Below, piece after piece: positions 62,760 to 64,000 of a stretch of DNA of 64,000 bases (positions are counted from its first letter, which is position 1; each line of letters begins with the position of its first letter). The translations under genes were made by a program, and so were the position numbers. This DNA is from Diorhabda sublineata (Eukaryota; Arthropoda; Insecta; Coleoptera; Chrysomelidae): the NCBI RefSeq assembly GCF_026230105.1, contig NC_079483.1, positions 4,457,312 through 4,521,311 on the forward strand, in the 5' to 3' direction. The notes under the pieces were generated by a model. That model made no database searches, was not told where the DNA came from, and saw only the letters and a list, made by a program, of their open reading frames with translations.

Positions 62760-63655
62760 CTAATTTGGACTTAACCTATAAATAGTTCTGTGTATGTGTA
62801 TGGATTTCATCTCCAAGATGTAGACTCTAAGCCATTTGAATATGATATGGATACAGATGATTTCTTTGTAAGACTCTACGTACTAAGTTCTCAATTTACT
62901 TGTCCAGTGCTTATTGTGTGCTCTATCTTCATGTCGTTTTATTGTTCCACTTGGAAAAGTATCACTATTAAAAATTGAACCAAAATAGTGGATGAGTTCG
63001 ACGTTCCGGATGAAAATGTGGTATTTTGAACGAAAGTAACAAAAGTTCTACCAAAGTTAACACAATAATACGAAACGAAGATATATACAGAAGAAATATA
63101 TATTTTTGTACACAAAAATAACAAGGACAGATCGCTTATTCAAAATGAAATAGTAGTTCAAGAAGTGGATCAAAAGATTTTTCTGCAATCTATTAAATTG
63201 GAGTCCTTAAATGAAACAGCTTCTTATTCGCGATCAGAAGGAACCTTAACTAGATCAAATAGAAACAAGATGCAAGTAGAATAAAACAAACCATAAAACA
63301 TTTCCTAAAGGATCAGTAATTATAAAACCACAACGTGGTATATTGATTAAACCAGTACTAGATCACTCAAATCGTGATCTAGTACGTCTCCGAAATCGAG
63401 AAACAATACTTGGTGAGCTCAAACAATTATTTAAGAAAAATATGCTTGTATCCACGGAGACAGTCGTCTATACATTCCTCAAAAATATTAATTATAAATA
63501 CCTGCGTGCATAGAAATCGGCCCACTGTGAACTTTTCGCTTCAACAATATTTTCTTTTCATTATCAGATGAAAAAATAAGAAATACGCCGTTGGAAAGAC
63601 AATTCAATAGACTAGAATTTATGAAAACTTATTTAGACTTCCTATGTACAACACT
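62760..63655. other. Unassigned stretch
   Basis: A frame at about 62800..62870 (GFHLQDVDSKPFEYDMDTDD) and broken frames at 63140..63430 (EVDQKIFLQSIKLESLNETA) look more protein-like than the surroundings but match no family I know. ACTAGATCA.....TGATCTAGTA at 63356..63386 is a short palindrome. Confidence 0.3.
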
Positions 63656-63662
63656 TAATTTC

Positions 63663-64000
63663 TTAACCCATTAGCGCCCAGTGTACTCGAATGGGTACAC
63701 CTAAATTATCTCGATTTCAGCGCCACACAACGGCGTATTTCGTAAATGTAACATAAAAACATTGTTTACTAGTGTTATTTTAATAGAACTGTGGCAGTGA
63801 GTATCAATAGATTTGGCTGTGAATATATTTACCGCGCTTCTACGTAGTATACACTGGGTACAGTGGGCACACGACTATACTGGGCTATTTTTCCAGGAAC
63901 ATTCTACAATGGACATCAACGGAATTGCAACTACCTCTTTTTATGGTAAAATATTCAAAACCTTAGCTTCTGCAGTAGATGCTGTCGAACAAGCACATAA
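63663..64000 (+). mobile_element. Possible piggyBac-type left end and ORF start, cut by the window edge
   Basis: TTAACCCATTAGCGCCCAGT at 63663 begins with the TTAA target of piggyBac elements, followed by the palindromic TGTACTCGAATGGGTACAC and, at 63847..63870, CACTGGGTACAGTGGGCAC. An ATG at 63909 opens a frame (MDINGIATTSFYGKIFKTLA) that is still open at the end of the window. The protein start is not a recognised transposase start, so the ORF call is weak. Confidence 0.35.

Noticed and set aside
1..64000. CRISPR arrays, tRNA or rRNA genes, bacterial operons
   Set aside because: No regular spaced repeats, cloverleaf consensus boxes or rRNA segments were seen on either strand.

Overview
This is a window from an insect nuclear genome, most likely a large, AT-rich one such as a beetle's. 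The evidence is GT-AG introns of 4 to 36 kb, Tc1/mariner, hAT, PIF-Harbinger, Merlin and R1/CR1-type LINE remnants of the kind found in insects, and CCTAA/TTAGG-type motifs. Nothing prokaryotic, organellar or viral was seen. The species cannot be fixed from the sequence alone.

The one host gene that can be recognised is a hexokinase on the + strand, present from its 5' end to about the middle of the protein. Three common coding exons are visible: 47303..47465 (N-terminal helix region), 51614..51969 (phosphate-binding LDLGGTNFR motif, LGFTFSFP signature, sugar-contacting WTKGF) and 59568..59667 (AILND with the catalytic aspartate). Reading frame and intron phases (0, 1, 0, 1) are consistent throughout. 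The next exon must lie beyond the right edge. Upstream lie three short candidate first exons, at 11279..11371, 29722..29772 and 39905..39940. Each starts with ATG, ends in phase 0 at a GT donor, and could splice to the 47303 acceptor. The gene therefore probably has several promoters spread over about 29 kb, giving hexokinases with different N-termini.

Almost everything else is transposon debris in and around those introns. 1-11 kb: MITEs (one 324 bp element with an 8-10 bp target duplication), a LINE piece, a decayed member of a multicopy arthropod gene family (5.9-7.1 kb), an LTR-like repeat, a MULE remnant and tandem/inverted noncoding repeats. 11.5-20.5 kb: Tc1/mariner-superfamily remnants, a mariner deletion derivative nested in a LINE, and a 1405 bp element with 337 bp terminal inverted repeats flanked by TCTA, which appears to interrupt a hAT gene. 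21.4-24.5 kb: a 1000 bp hAT deletion derivative with an 8 bp duplication, then R1-like LINE fragments around a G-rich block. 25.7-28.3 kb: a PIF/Harbinger element with a MADF ORF and TTA duplication, whose empty site can be read in a related repeat at 53.4 kb, then a mariner remnant. 29-43 kb: MITEs, LINE fragments, a Merlin transposase fragment and a partly duplicated Tc1. 43-64 kb: two mariners with both ends intact, hAT, Tc1, LINE and Harbinger-like remnants, a 705 bp foldback element and a possible piggyBac-type end.

All transposon ORFs seen here are broken or truncated. The layout is that of a normal enzyme gene whose introns have expanded by repeated, nested insertion. No CRISPR array, tRNA, rRNA or operon was found.
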